Below the pieces are notes generated by a model, which saw nothing but the letters and a program-made list of their open reading frames with translations, was not told the DNA's origin and ran no database searches. Below, in pieces: positions 11,943 to 23,099 of a stretch of 64,000 nt of DNA. The stretch is from Dichetophora obliterata (taxonomy: Eukaryota > Arthropoda > Insecta > Diptera > Sciomyzidae), in contig OY986439.1 of the NCBI GenBank assembly GCA_963920525.1, forward strand, positions 24,546,319 through 24,610,318, in the 5' to 3' direction. The position numbers were made by a program, and so were the translations under genes. Position 1 is the first letter of the stretch; the number at the start of each line of letters is the position of its first letter.

Positions 11943-14900
11943 GTTTCTGACACGTAGAAATTTCGTTAAAAAACGTATTTTATTTTTATTTGCGTGCTTG
12001 TTGTTAATCACAATGAGAATCTTAATCTTATTTATTAATACGCAAACATCAAATGTTGTCGTGCACTTTTTTTATATTTATTTTAGAATAAGGGCAATGA
12101 AACGTACACCCTTTGAAAGGTACTGCACCATAGATGTGCCGAAACATTTTATATTTTTAATTGATGACCTCTGACCCGAAATATTAACGTTGAAATTTTA
12201 TTCTAATTTCAGTAGGGAATCTCAGGGCTAGGAAGAAGTGGAATAGCGAACGAGGTATCAGATAGAAGGTCTGGCTGCACAGTATGTTTGAATTTTAGAT
12301 TCGTGACCTTCGACCTGAAATATGAACGTAAAAAGAGCATTTATTAAATAAAAGCTAAACTGTAAGGGATGGAAAAACGTTATTTAGGGAGGGTCGATTT
12401 AAATATCGCCCATTGCTCAGTGAAAATCGTATTCTTGGGATCAAAATAAGAAACTTTGCCCGAGAAACTATACCTCTAAAATGAATTCTAATGCCCCAAC
12501 TTTTGACTTTTGCCCCGTAGGGTCAAATTTTGAAAAATCCCTCTTTGACCCATTTAGAAGGCCCCAACCGAGTTCAAATGTATGACCAGCCCCCACTAAC
12601 TTTGAAGGGCCGATCCACTCATGCCAGTGGCACACCCTCTTGAACCCCCCTGAATAAGGTGAGTTTACGACGTTTGACAGCGTTACTGAGTGCACAGAAT
12701 ACCGATTGCCAAGATCGGTAACGAATTTCTAGAATACTATTACCGGTAACGTACAGAATCGATCTGTTAAAGTTTTGTTTTCACTGCGTCAGCAAATTTT
12801 ATTTTATTTTCTTATGTCGCTTAGGTACAAGGTCTCGTTAATTTAATCTAGTTGATGCTAAAAGAATCGATGCTTTAGTTAAGATCAATCTGGGGGCACT
12901 ATTTTGTACGCAATGAAACCATCTGAAACGAACATTCCTGCAAACTGGCGCAAATAACTGACACCAATTTGTTTTTTTTTTACAAAAATTCATATAGTAT
13001 TAAAACTTCAAACAAATCCTTCGTTTGTATTTTCGTTGTCAGAAAAAAATGTGCAAAACTTTACTTTTTTTCTAACTTTGATTAGAACCTTCCCTTAAAA
13101 GAGAATCCAAAATAATTTCCTTGTGCTTGGTTTGGTTCTCTTTTATTTTATAATAATTTTTTTTTTGTTTTGTTTAAACAATTGGTAATTTGGCAAACTA
13201 ACTTTAAATTGCTGTGCATTTCAGTTTTTGCTCATTTGAGACTTAAAATGGTAAACAACATAATTAAAAACAAAGAAAAACGAAAAACGGTCGAAATAAC
13301 TGAGGTCAGAATACCATTTCAAAGTTTTGCTAGCTTTGTGAATGTTTGTTTTTGTTGTTTTGCAAACTAGTTTTTGGGTATTTACAATATTTTCAGCATA
13401 CTTCAAATGAACAACATTAAAGAGAGATAACGGGAAATAGGCCTAATTAAAGTTATATCTATGCATACAATAAAACTGAAAAAAATGGTAAATCTTTTTT
13501 GGTGCTGGTTATGGCAATAATTGCTTCTCACTCCTACGCTGAGTATTTTGTATATATTTGAAAAGTCGCACATTTTTGGACTGTGTTGTTGAAAACATTT
13601 ATTCAAAATGAAAACTATTTTCTAGAACTCAATTTTTTGTGCCTGTTTTAAAGAAATTGCAATTGATTTGACGTATTCTAGAATCAATCGAAATGATTTC
13701 TCAATGTAAGAAGAAAAAAAGAATGTAAGATTTCTCTCCATGTATAGCTATAAATTTTTAAATTTTATATTAAAATTTTGAAGGCGTGTATAAATGAAGC
13801 ATGCTAAAATCTTTTAAGCTATTTAGGAATGAGTAGAATCTTAATTATTAGAACGTTAAACCATTGCATAAAAAGCTAAATTAATTTCCTTAAATGTTTT
13901 TGTTGAAAAATGAAAAATTTGCGTATAAACTCTCTTTGCGATATGCCGCAATAAATGGCTGCTGAGCTCACCAAATTAATTTCACATTTCGCAGAAGAGT
14001 AAGCAATAAAATAGAAAATGAACAATTCTGAAGAATTAAATAGACAAAATAAAAAAGCAGTCAAGAAACATGCAACGTCTTCAACTTAACCGCAACAGCT
14101 TGGTGTTAACCTGAAATTGACAAAGAAATGAATGAGTTTGGGGTTGAAGTTGGCCGCATGTGACACAAGCTCTTGGCATATTTTGAGGTTTGAAGTAAGA
14201 TTAAGACTTGCTGGCACATTTTTTATTCTTGTCTGTGATATTCTTTTGCGTTATCATATGCTTCGAAGGCTTTGTTGTTAAACTAGAAATGATTGTTTCT
14301 TTTCGTTTTTTATTATTTTTCTTTAATTTAAGAAATCTTTCACTCGAGTTGATATTTCAGATAAACACAGATTGCTGTAACAGCATCAGTTGTTGCTAGA
14401 TTTTGACAGTAGGATTTTAAGTGAAACTATAAGGGACACAATGTCACAATGAATAACATAATTATGGAAAAATTTTAAGATCCAGATACAGAACTTCAAG
14501 AGTGAAGAGGCGTAAGAAGATTTGAATTGAAATGAATTTGAATTTAAAGTTGCCTTTAAGGATATTATTATAAAATTCGAAAACTAGCCCAATAGTCCAT
14601 TGAGGCGTAAAGAACAGCTGCGTGCAAGAAAATAATAGCGATTTAAGAACAAAATATGATTGTTTCTAGATCAAGCGAAATTGATGCCGCTACTGCTCGA
14701 GAAGGCATATTAATTTTGGCACTGAGTTTGCGACAGCCATTAAGGGTAAGGTGATTAGACCCTTGGAGCCTAAATTATGTAAAAAGAAAACATTCATAAT
14801 CTATCAGTTTCATAGTTATGTAAGCCCAATCATCTGAATTTTTAGATGGCAGACCACAAGACCGCTCAAATTACAAACCAAATTCAGGAGAATTTATTAT

Positions 14901-15484
14901 AAACATTAATTCGTAATAAACATTTTTAAAATTTTTCAGGGGAACTTTGTTCCGTTTTGGTCACTATTTCACTGCTTCGTTTGGACATGTGACCCCTTCA
15001 AAATTAAACTCATTTAATATTTTGGGTACTTTATTATAGTGGCTTGAATTGTGTAAAAAAAATGCAGTCAAGTATATCCTGGAAACTGTAGTAACTAATT
15101 AACCACGTACTTAAGGATAATTTTTTTTATTTTAATCACTTTTTAAATTATTGAAATGCCATGAAAATTTTACTATATTTAATTTTTTGTTACAAAGTAC
15201 TGAAGCGCTTTTTATTTAGTAAACCTGACCGAGGTTACAATTAGTGCTAGACCGATTCCCGGTTTTTGAATCAATGGCTATGACGATATTGACTGCTTTT
15301 TTTTAAATTTTTATTTTATGCATTTGCGTTTCCTGCTTACCTGTTACAAGTATGACCGTAACACTTTGAGGAATGATGAGGACTTGCATAAGAAGTATTA
15401 AAGTGGTATTAACTCAATTTTAAGAAAAATTTGGGTTACGAAAGTTTGTCACGCGAGCGACGATATATTCCCTCTTCTTCAATA
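11943..15484. other. No gene recognised
   Basis: 3.5 kb of AT-rich sequence with short chance frames on both strands. Two blocks near 12163 and 12299 share a GTGACCTYYGACCYGAAATAT-like core, a decayed duplication. 12490-12660 is unusually C-rich on the plus strand with several CCCC runs. No domain, RNA or element boundary is convincing. Confidence 0.5.
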
Positions 15485-15487
15485 TTC

Positions 15488-15545
15488 ACGATTTCAATTC
15501 AATTTTCAATTCAATTTCAATTATTTTCAATTCAATTCATTTGTA
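15488..15545 (-). repeat. Simple-repeat 3' tail of the retrotransposon
   Basis: Plus strand shows repeated TTCAATTCAATTT words, i.e. (ATTGAA)n on the element's strand, immediately after its 3' UTR. It replaces a poly-A tail. Confidence 0.6.
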
Positions 15546-15625
15546 CATTGAGGCAAGCCTTATGTAGTACATCGAAAACACGTTCATATATCTACGAGTA
15601 ATTTTGTTAATTTGATTCTTACAGA

Positions 15626-16710
15626 CTAAGTTTGCTTACTAAAGCTAATATTCAAGCCTAACATTAGGTAATAATTAATTATGAAATTACAATTAAATAC
15701 TAAAAACCTAACAAGAGCCAGTTTAAAGAGTTTGTTATCTCGAATTGATTTAATATTTGTTGGTATAAAATCCCAAAGTTTGACAGCACTAACAAAAAAC
15801 GTTCTAGAGGTCACTAAGTATTTAAATCTAGGTATTATAAGATTTCGCGTTCTACGTGATTGCGTATAGTTAAGTTTGACATACAGGTAATGAGGGCACC
15901 GGGCAAGCATAAGCTTATAAAGAAAAACTAAATTTAGTACATTTAAGTAGGTCGAGATATCACAGTTTAATATTTGTCGAGAGTAAGTCGAAATATGATC
16001 ATACTTCCTTAGAAAAAAGATGTATCTAGCTGCATTGTTCACAACCAGTTGAAGTTTCTGCTTAGAAGCAGAATCCAAATTGCCATAGACTAGAGCACTG
16101 TATGATATAAGTTGAGACAAAAGAGTTCTTACAAGTTTCAGTTTTATTTCAACTGAGAGGAAACTAGAGGAAGCCCATAATTTTCTTATAACTGCATACA
16201 TTTTGCTTACTGTGTGAGTTATATGATCACAACAGCTTAAATTCCTATTCATCTTGAAACCTAAGCTTGTTACACACATATCATAGTTTATAGGTTTATT
16301 GTTGACGCAAACTACCGGAAGCGAATGAATGTCAAAACTTGTTGGACAGATGGGCAAAGCTTGCATTTTTGTTGCATTCAACTTTAAACTGTTGTCGACA
16401 GCCCATTTATAAATTCTTTGCAAGTCCTCGTTTAGCCTACAAACAAGGTCCACAAGGAGGGCCGACATGTTGGTCGGGAAAGGTAAACTTGTGCATCGTC
16501 AGCTTTAGAAAAATCTAATAATACTAAAATTGAGAGTTCGCCATTGTCATATTTTTCACGTAAGTCCTCAATAATTTTTAACATGGCCGTGGCACAACTA
16601 TGTTTTTCTCTCAACCCTGATTGATAGTCGCTTAAGAGCCGGTTGGTATTGAGGTGTTTAACGATCTGTTTAGCCAATAATTTTTCGTAAATTTAAGAAA
16701 GAGCTGGTAA
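15626..16710 (-). pseudogene. RT palm fragment and C-terminal part of non-LTR ORF2
   Basis: From 16710 leftward: KLLAKQIVKHLNTNRLLSDY, a QSGLREKHSC block, then LVLLDFSKADDAQVYLSRPT. The last run joins the first catalytic aspartate motif (DFSKAFD) directly to the residues after the YADD box, so about a hundred palm residues including the GVPQGS motif are missing. A +1 shift at about 16470 leads into the 280-residue frame starting MSALLVDLVCRLNEDLQ, with SLKLNATKMQALPICPT and NNAARYIFFLRKYDHIS, the jockey-type thumb and C-terminal domain. The frame is intact to its stop at 15626, but the enzyme cannot work without the deleted core. Confidence 0.85.
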
Positions 16711-16712
16711 TA

Positions 16713-17855
16713 CAGGGTCCGCCACATAACTTTTTTTTTTAAATTCTATAAAAAAAAACTACTAGATATTTTCTCAAATTTCTTTTTTTAAATTTTTCAA
16801 AATCTTTCAATTGTCTCTGGCTTGTCGGCGTAACACTTATCTTTGAGGGCACTCCACAAATAATAGTCCAACGGTGTCAAATCGCAGCTCCGAGGTGGCC
16901 AAACGACATCAGCTCTGCGGCTGATAATGCGATCTTCAAAAACAGGGCGCAAAACATCGAGTGTAGCTTCGGCTGTGTGGCACGTAGCGCCGTCCTGTTG
17001 AAACCAAATGTTGCCAATATCCTCCTCTTCAATTTTTGTGAACAAAAATTCGTTCAACATGGCCCGATTACGATCGCCATTGACTGTAACGGCCACTCCT
17101 TGCTCATTTTCGAAGAAAAATGGCCCAACTATGCCTCTGGACCAAAAACCGCACTAAACAGTGACTCGTTTTGGGTGCAGCGGCTTTTCAATGTATGCGT
17201 GCGGGTTTTCTGTGCCCCAAACGCGACAATTATGCTGGTTTACATACCCTCCAAGATCAAAATGAGCTTCATCTGAAAAGATGATTTTTTTGGCAAAATC
17301 GGCATATTCTGTAAGTCGATCGCAGGCCCACTTAGCGAAGCGAAAACGCATTGGATGGTCAGTTGGCTTCAACTCCTGAACCAATTGGACTTTGTATGGC
17401 GTCATATCAAGGTCTTTATAGAAAATTCGTCTCAATGATGTCTCCGAAATGTTCAATTGTTGAGAACGACGGTGAATTGATGTTGATGGCGCTTCACGCA
17501 CACTTTCTGCCACAGCAGCAATATTCTCGGGTGTACGCACTGCTTTTGGCTTTTCACGCTTTGGTTTATCGATGAGGATGCCAGTTTCTTTCACTTTTTT
17601 CACAAGATAACGAACATACGGAGCTGACGGTGCTTCTCTTCTTAAAAAATCCGTACGCAATTTTCGCACACATTCTGCAACATTACCATGATTTTCAAAG
17701 TAATGTCGCAATATTTCCCAGCATTGTTCAAGCGTATACACAACCATATTCGTTCAGCGGAAGGATAAAACTTATTATCTGTCAAATCATGAGCTAAGTG
17801 TTACCATTCACGAAATAAGCACTAGTTGAAAAAAAAAGTTAGATGGCGGACCCTG
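16713..17855 (-). mobile_element. mariner transposon inserted in the retrotransposon
   Basis: Ends are CAGGGTCCGCCACATAACTT and the complement of AGTTAGATGGCGGACCCTG, an inverted repeat with few mismatches. It is flanked by TA on both sides (16711-16712 and 17856-17857), the mariner/Tc1 target duplication. Removing it rejoins the RT frame, proving insertion after the retrotransposon. Length is 1143 bp, slightly short because of a 3' coding deletion. Confidence 0.92.
16796..17747 (-). pseudogene. mariner transposase, one internal stop and truncated C terminus
   Basis: From ATG at 17747: an N-terminal helix-turn-helix (YTLEQCWEILRHYFENHG through SLRRIFYKDLDM), then the catalytic domain with IIFSDEAHFDLGG (first D), WFQQDGATCHTAEATL (second D) and WPPRSCDLTPLDYYLW (third D). 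By my count 36 residues lie between the second and third aspartates, longer than the 34 of classic mariners. Only one stop interrupts it: TAG at 17151-17153 where a tryptophan codon is expected (VTV*CGFWSRG). The frame then ends at ETIERF, lacking roughly the last 50-60 residues of the family, replaced by an A/T-rich stretch. DNA cut-and-paste activity is therefore unlikely. Confidence 0.88.
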
Positions 17856-17857
17856 TA

Positions 17858-18360
17858 TACTGATTGGTTTAAAATCTTGTAACGCCTGTGCCTCCTTTTT
17901 TTTGCAACGGGTATCACGTTTGCAATCTTCCATTTGAAAGGAAATATTCTTGTTGTAAGAGAGAAATTTATAATATGTGTAAATATACCGACGACTTGTG
18001 GCAAAATAAGCTTAACAAATTTGAGGTTTACTCCATCTTCTCCAATAGCATTAGACTTTATGCCTTCTAATATCTTCTTCTAACATCTTAAAATATCTTC
18101 TTCAGTAGCCATTTCGAAATGAAAGAGACTTTCTCTGTTGTATAGTAAATTTGGATTAACTAAGAACGACGAGCTATCTGTAGAACTAGTTACTGACAAA
18201 AAGTATTTATTAAGGGTGTCGGAATCTATCTTAATTTCTGTGTTCTTTTGCTTTCCAATGCCAAGAGACTTGAGATTGTTCCACAATTATTTTGAGGAAA
18301 GACTAGGTCGCAGCTTCGACTCAAAATAACGGCGTTTCTTCAGTACTGAAGTGAGACTTC
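17858..18360 (-). pseudogene. 5' part of the retrotransposon RT ORF
   Basis: Starting near 18360 the minus frame reads RRYFESKLRPSLSSK, then (after a stop) LWNNLKSLGIGKQKNTEI, a pre-RT linker typical of jockey-type ORF2. It continues through TEEDILR and, after a short disrupted stretch, PQVVGIFTHIINFSLTTRIF and WKIANVIPVAKK (RT fingers). Frame changes occur at about 18080 and 17905. It continues on the other side of the mariner. Confidence 0.75.
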
Positions 18361-18769
18361 TTAAAATAAAGAATAAGACAGATTTTTGTGAAAGAGAAGA
18401 GAGAAAAAAGAGAGCGAGAGGGAGAAAGCATATCAAAAGAAATATTGTACAATAACAAATTGGCATAGAAAATATTCAAGTTATTTAATATTTATTTACA
18501 CTGTATTGGTAGGTACTTCAATTGGTAATATGTACTGATTTGAGTGGTTTGTGATAATTTAAATATGAGATATTAAGGGAATTCATAAGGTCTCATAAAT
18601 GTCATATTTGTCTTATTGTGATAAACGAATACAACAGTTGTAAAAATGTTGTTAGTAGTTTTCATACAATCAGAGAATACGATAAATACCACTTTGCACT
18701 CTATGTTTATGGAGTATTGTATTCTTTCCAGCGTTGCCAGGTGGCATTATTTATCGGGCTCACACAGTA

Positions 18770-19326
18770 GGGGTATTCAGTAAAATTTGTTATGTCCTGC
18801 TTTTGTTAAAAATTGTTTAAGTTAGCAGCTGTTGATGTGAACGCATCTGCTAAGACATTTTACAATCAAGTGCTAAGCTAATATGTCGAAATCAGCAAAG
18901 TAACTTCTACAGCTAAAACTCTGTGGTTTTAGTTAATAACTGTGATGTAATCAATACTCAGTAACAAAAAAGATATTTTAATTTTTATATTACAGTGCAT
19001 TAACACTTTTGATACATTTGCTGCTCAGAACCTGTGAAACCCTGTTTTATTTTTTATTAATAACGGGCAGTTTTAGGAATTTGAAGCTGCAAAAAAAAAT
19101 AATTTTGCACTTGTTAGAACTCATTCCGAAAATGCTTCATCACTACACTCAATAAAATTGACGTTTCTGGCTTACCAAATGGTATTTGCAAAACAAAAAC
19201 ACGGTGGTGAGCTTGTTAACTTGCTAACAAGATGCTCAGTATTTTCCGATACAAAATTTTGACAAGATTTAACAAATTTTTAAGTTTAGCAAGTTAGCAA
19301 GACTTAACAAATGAAGTGAATACCCT
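18770..19326. mobile_element. MITE with RGGGTATTCA termini, inside the Harbinger 5' region
   Basis: Left end GGGGTATTCAGTAAAATTTG, right end (reverse complement) AGGGTATTCACTTCATTTG; similarity continues into TTGTTAWGTCYTGC, about 35 bp in all. TA flanks both sides (18768-18769, 19327-19328). No frame inside. It lies between the Harbinger left end and its first gene, so it is either nested or a rearranged relative. Confidence 0.65.
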
Positions 19327-19423
19327 TACTAATTAAAGCTCTTGGCGCTTTTGGCAAACTATTAATCGAAGCATTCTGGCAGCACTTAGCAACAGCTTGT
19401 TGAAATGAAAAATTTTAAGAAAA

Positions 19424-20545
19424 ATGGAAACAATTGAAAATATTGAGGTAAGCATTTATATTTGTTCTCTTGTTCATTGTCTAAATAAAATGTTGTTTAT
19501 TCAGCCAAACCCCATCAAGAGGTGGGCAGTGGCCGAGGAAAAGGCACTGATTGATTTTCTCATAGAAAATCAGGAAATTGAGGTTTTTGCTAATAAACTA
19601 AATTATGTTCACACATTTTAATACTTTTGTTTGCAGAAACCGACGGCCCAAACATTTTATAAGCGCTTTTCAGAGGAAAAAGGAATTCCCGTTGAATGGA
19701 AGCTTGCACGATCAAAGGTGCGAAATATGCTCATGAACTACAACAAAGCAAAAGCATGGGAGGGTTCAACAGGCGCTGGCAGTATGGACGGAGGAACTGT
19801 AAAGGGTAGGTATATACAATTGGGCCCGACAGACGTTGCCATGTTCCAATTCAACTAATTTCTTTGTGATCATTTTTATTTTGTGAAGTTTTGAAAGTTG
19901 TGGAAGTGTCCAAACAACGTGCCATTCGAGCAACTATGCCAAGCATTTCCTTTTGAAACTTAAATTTGTGACTATGAAAGCCTTGTTGACCTTATTTTAT
20001 ATATGTGTATATGTACTTAATAGTTTTTAATATGTAATGAAGATTCTTTAAATCCAATTTTAGGTACTTTAAACAAAATATGCAGCCACTTTGATGAGCT
20101 AGATGAAATTTTCGGAAGCCGATCAATAGATTCCTACATAATAGAAGAAAGCTTGGAAGTTTCACTATGCAATGAGCTGGATTCAGAAAATATTAACCCC
20201 ACAACAATGTCGGATATAAATTTGGACGAAACCGCAATGGAATCCGAGAACTCAGCACTAGAAATTGAAAAACAAATTTCATCCAACCGCAAAGGATATA
20301 TTCGAGAACCGCAGAGTCAGATATAATGAAAGTTCAAACGGTTCAAACAATTGAAGAAACAAAAAATGGAGCAGGAATTATCTATAAAGGAAAAAGAGCT
20401 AAAGCTTAAAGAAAGGGAAATTATGGTGAAAGAAAAAGAAATTGTGTTAAAAGAAAAGGAGCTCTACAGTCAAGAAAAATTAAAAATGCTTGAAATAGAA
20501 ATGAAGGAAAGATTGGCAATAAAGGAACTTAAGCGAAAAAAATAA
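19424..20545 (+). pseudogene. Harbinger accessory SANT/Myb-like DNA-binding protein
   Basis: Four exons are inferred: 19424-19447 (METIENIE), 19505-19582, 19637-19805 and from 20064, with GT/AG borders (GAG|GTAAGC, TTCAG|CC, GAG|GTTTTT, TTGCAG|AA, AGG|GTAGGT, TTTAG|GT). The joined protein has an N-terminal trihelix/SANT domain (KRWAVAEEKALIDFLIEN ... ARSKVRNMLMNYNKA), then GTLNKICSHFDELDEIF, typical of the Myb-like partner that escorts Harbinger transposase to DNA. Tandem TAA TGA (20324-20329) interrupt it. The same frame then resumes as a Lys/Glu coiled coil (20351-20545, repeated KEKE/LKEKE heptads). Probably a recently broken gene. Confidence 0.8.
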
Positions 20546-20573
20546 TTTTAAAAGAAATACTCATTCCTTTTCC

Positions 20574-20745
20574 GAGTGAAAGTGCAATTAAATCTTAATT
20601 GAATTCAATATTTATATATTTATTTATTGTGTTCTGCATATCACTTCTTTCGTTTTGTATTTTATTAACATAATTTGACCATAAATTAACATAAAACACC
20701 AAATATCGAATTCAATTATGATTTATTTTCACTTCCACTCGAAAG
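20574..20745. repeat. Inverted repeat between convergent Harbinger genes
   Basis: Left arm (20574-20620, GAGTGAAAGTGCAATTAAAT ...) and right arm (about 20700-20745) are imperfect complements, both containing TTGAATTC and ATATTT. It sits where the two genes' 3' ends face each other; a terminator role is only a guess. Confidence 0.45.
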
Positions 20746-21183
20746 TGGAATGCAGAACATACCTGAATAATATCTCATTGCTATTAGCATCAAACTCGAA
20801 GAAATTGGGACTAAAATTTTTATTATGGCTAATTAGTTATTATGACTAATGTTTTATTTTTGTTTAATATAACTAAGCCTTAATTCAACAAGAATGCGAT
20901 TTTAATGGCTGCCTTTTAATAAGTGAATTAATGTATCTATTTTTCAACCCTTAAACTTAAATTTTATTTATAAAAAGTACAAAAATGTAACAAAATACGC
21001 TTGAAAATAAGTATTGGAAATTAAAGTTATTTTCCTTTTTTTTTATTTAATAATGGCTGTGAAGTCTTATAAAAGTTGATGAATAAAAATTAAAAGCTTT
21101 AAATTATTTCTGTTTTTATTAATTAACAACTTATTGAAACACTAAAGTCTGGTTTAACAGTGCATGCTTAAGACTTAGCTGCG

Positions 21184-21423
21184 ACCATGGTATAATTATT
21201 TGAAAAGGTAGTAGCATTAACTGGCTTTTTTTCTCAAAAGCGGCGATCGGAAGTTGTCAGAATTAGTTGTTCATGCAATGAATCAAAGAAAATTTAAAAA
21301 TAAGCAACGACTTAATCACAGCTCGTTAGCAGCAGCAAACTACAATATCTGTAGCTGTTTTTGACAAGTCCTGATCGCCAAAAAACTGTCACTACTACCT
21401 TCTCAAATAATTATACTATGGCT
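21184..21423. mobile_element. Palindromic MITE in the Harbinger intergenic region
   Basis: Left CCATGGTATAATTATTTGA followed by AAAGGTAGTAG; the reverse complement of the right end is CCATAGTATAATTATTTGA followed by GAAGGTAGTAG. Inner words GGCGATCGGAAGTTGTCA and GGCGATCAGGACTTGTCA also match. About 240 bp, no frame. Confidence 0.65.
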
Positions 21424-21476
21424 GTGGCTAGAGTATGCAACGGGCATACTCTATGAATATGAAAATTTAAAATATT

Positions 21477-22590
21477 TTAATAAGTATTTTGTTGATTCTG
21501 GATAAAGCTGATTAAACTACTTCTAGTGTTGTATGTTTGCAATGCATTGCATTGCACTGGTTGTAAAATTTCACTGCTGGGATCATCATTAAAACGTATA
21601 AGAACGTTGTGAAGTATACAGCATACCATGATCCAATCATTACATTCCTTCTTATTTTGTTCATTCAACATTCTAAATTTTAGCTCATGTAAGCTACAGA
21701 ATCTCTCTTTTAGAATTCCGAAGCAGTCCTCAATCCGTACACGATATTTACAAAAGTATTTGTTAAATTGTTCCCTGTCGTGTCTTGTATGTTCCGTGCT
21801 ATTTTTTCTAAACGGTGTTATTAAAAATGGCTTCAGAGGGAAAGCGCTATCTCCTGCAATCCACTCAGAATTAGAAAAAAAAACTCTCAGGATGTTTAGA
21901 TAGTGGACAGTTTGAAAAAATTTTCGCGTCATGTATAGGATACTGTACAGGATATTGACGATGACGAGAATAAAAAATTTCATGTTGTTTGCCTGGAGTT
22001 TCGGCTAGTTTGATTTCAGAGCCATCAATGTATCCAACACATCCAGGTAGCTCTACTTTTGTTGCAGCAACTAATTGCAATCTTTCCGTTTCGTTGGGCC
22101 AATATAGGAATATATCCTTTAATTTTAGAATAGCACTAAAAACACGCCTGGTAACATTTTGAATGGTGCCGCCATCGCCCACGCCGAAAAGAGATGCAAC
22201 TTTTTTTATGGAGAGTCCTTCGCCGCCCAACCGGAATAGTACCGGAATTTGAAGCTGCAATTTGATGTCAAGTTGGGCTATATTATAAATATTTTTAAAA
22301 ACGTGATCATCTTTAATTAAATCCAAAATGTGTGCAAACTCTTCCGGACGCACACGCAACATTTGAGTGAATCTGCTATCATCGAAATTCCTCAAGACGC
22401 TTTCCCTCCATTCGGTAGATTTCGGCAATCCTAGGTGAACACTCCTACGGTTGGACAATAAACAGAGCATATTCACTCTGAAATTTTCATTAGTTTCATC
22501 CTCCTCTTCATCCTCACCTGAAATCAATTATTTATTTGTTTATAAATTGCATAAAAATAATAAAACTTTATTCTTACTTGAATCGTCCAT
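21477..22590 (-). pseudogene. HARBI1-type Harbinger transposase, frameshifted
   Basis: Exon 1 is 22590-22578 (MDDS) and exon 2 starts at 22517 after a 60-bp intron (donor GTAAG, acceptor TTTCAG). Exon 2 opens with an acidic run, then MLCLLSNRRSVHLGLPKST, and the DDE nuclease: GCVGYIDGSEIKL (first D), HDAKIF (second D), SEWIAGDSAFPLKPFLI and RVRIEDCFGILKERF (E). It ends in a helical ILHNVLIRFND tail. Two defects are visible. About 20 residues normally between the QYAIQ-like and HDAxxF motifs are missing. A run of nine Ts on the coding strand (plus 21875-21883) shifts the frame; eight would keep it open. The nuclease would cleave at the element ends together with the SANT protein. Confidence 0.88.
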
Positions 22591-23099
22591 TAGTATGTCA
22601 AATGTATATTTTTCGCACGAAGCGGCTATAATTTTGTTTTTTTCAGTAACTTTTGGCATTTATATAGAATATAATTTTTTTGTTTCTTTTATTTGATCAG
22701 CTGATTCGTGATTGTATTTAAATATAACATGGAATTACAACAGGGTGCTCACAAGCATCAAATATTTTTTCAAAAACCCAATACAACTTATGATAATATT
22801 ATACCTTGTGAATTCCCTTATTGTGTATGTAAATGATTAGAAATTTTGAACATGAATAAATTGGATCTGTTTAATGGGGATCTATTGTGGAGGTTCCCAT
22901 ACAAAACACAAAAAATTTGTTCTGGAGCGTCCTCTGGTGAAAAATTTAATAAAAAACAATTCCCAGAATTCAATTTTTTGTACCTAATAACTCATATATA
23001 CCGGCATTTGTCAAAATCGAACAGTAATTTTGGCAATTACAGCGTGAATCAAAGTAACTGTCGCACCTATATTAATACCAATTGCACAAAAAGGAGCAA

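Larger units (their letters stand above)
15485..18365 (-). mobile_element. Non-LTR retrotransposon (jockey/CR1-like), split by a mariner
   Basis: A minus-strand ORF2 remnant with RT fingers (PQVVGIFTHIINFSLTTRIF, WKIANVIPVAK), palm start (LLVLLDFSKA-like) and a long C-terminal domain. The mariner at 16713-17855 lies between the QDFKPISI-like stretch and ALS.IYEKLLAKQIVKHLN. The 3' end carries a TTGAA/ATTGAATTGAAA-rich tail (15488-15545), as some I/jockey elements end in simple repeats. The 5' endonuclease part is missing, consistent with 5' truncation on insertion. Confidence 0.8.
18575..22819. mobile_element. PIF/Harbinger transposon, two-gene, full length
   Basis: Convergent genes for a SANT/Myb-like DNA-binding protein (+) and a HARBI1-type nuclease (-) sit between imperfect terminal repeats: left AAGGGAATTCATAAGGT, right (reverse complement) AAGGGAATTCACAAGGT. 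The flanks read ATT on both sides (18572-18574, 22820-22822), a possible 3-bp target duplication. Harbingers usually duplicate TWA, so the exact end is uncertain by a base or two. Both genes carry small disabling changes, and two small MITEs have inserted. Length 4245 bp is normal for the superfamily. Confidence 0.88.

Noticed and set aside
12468..12695. 75-residue minus-strand frame
   Set aside because: Lies in C-rich repetitive sequence without any family motif.
15681..17276. Plus-strand open frames over the retrotransposon and mariner
   Set aside because: Shadows of the minus-strand RT and transposase frames.
22741..22750. CAGGGTGCTC as a hAT-type left end
   Set aside because: It lies inside the right end of the Harbinger and has no complementary partner.
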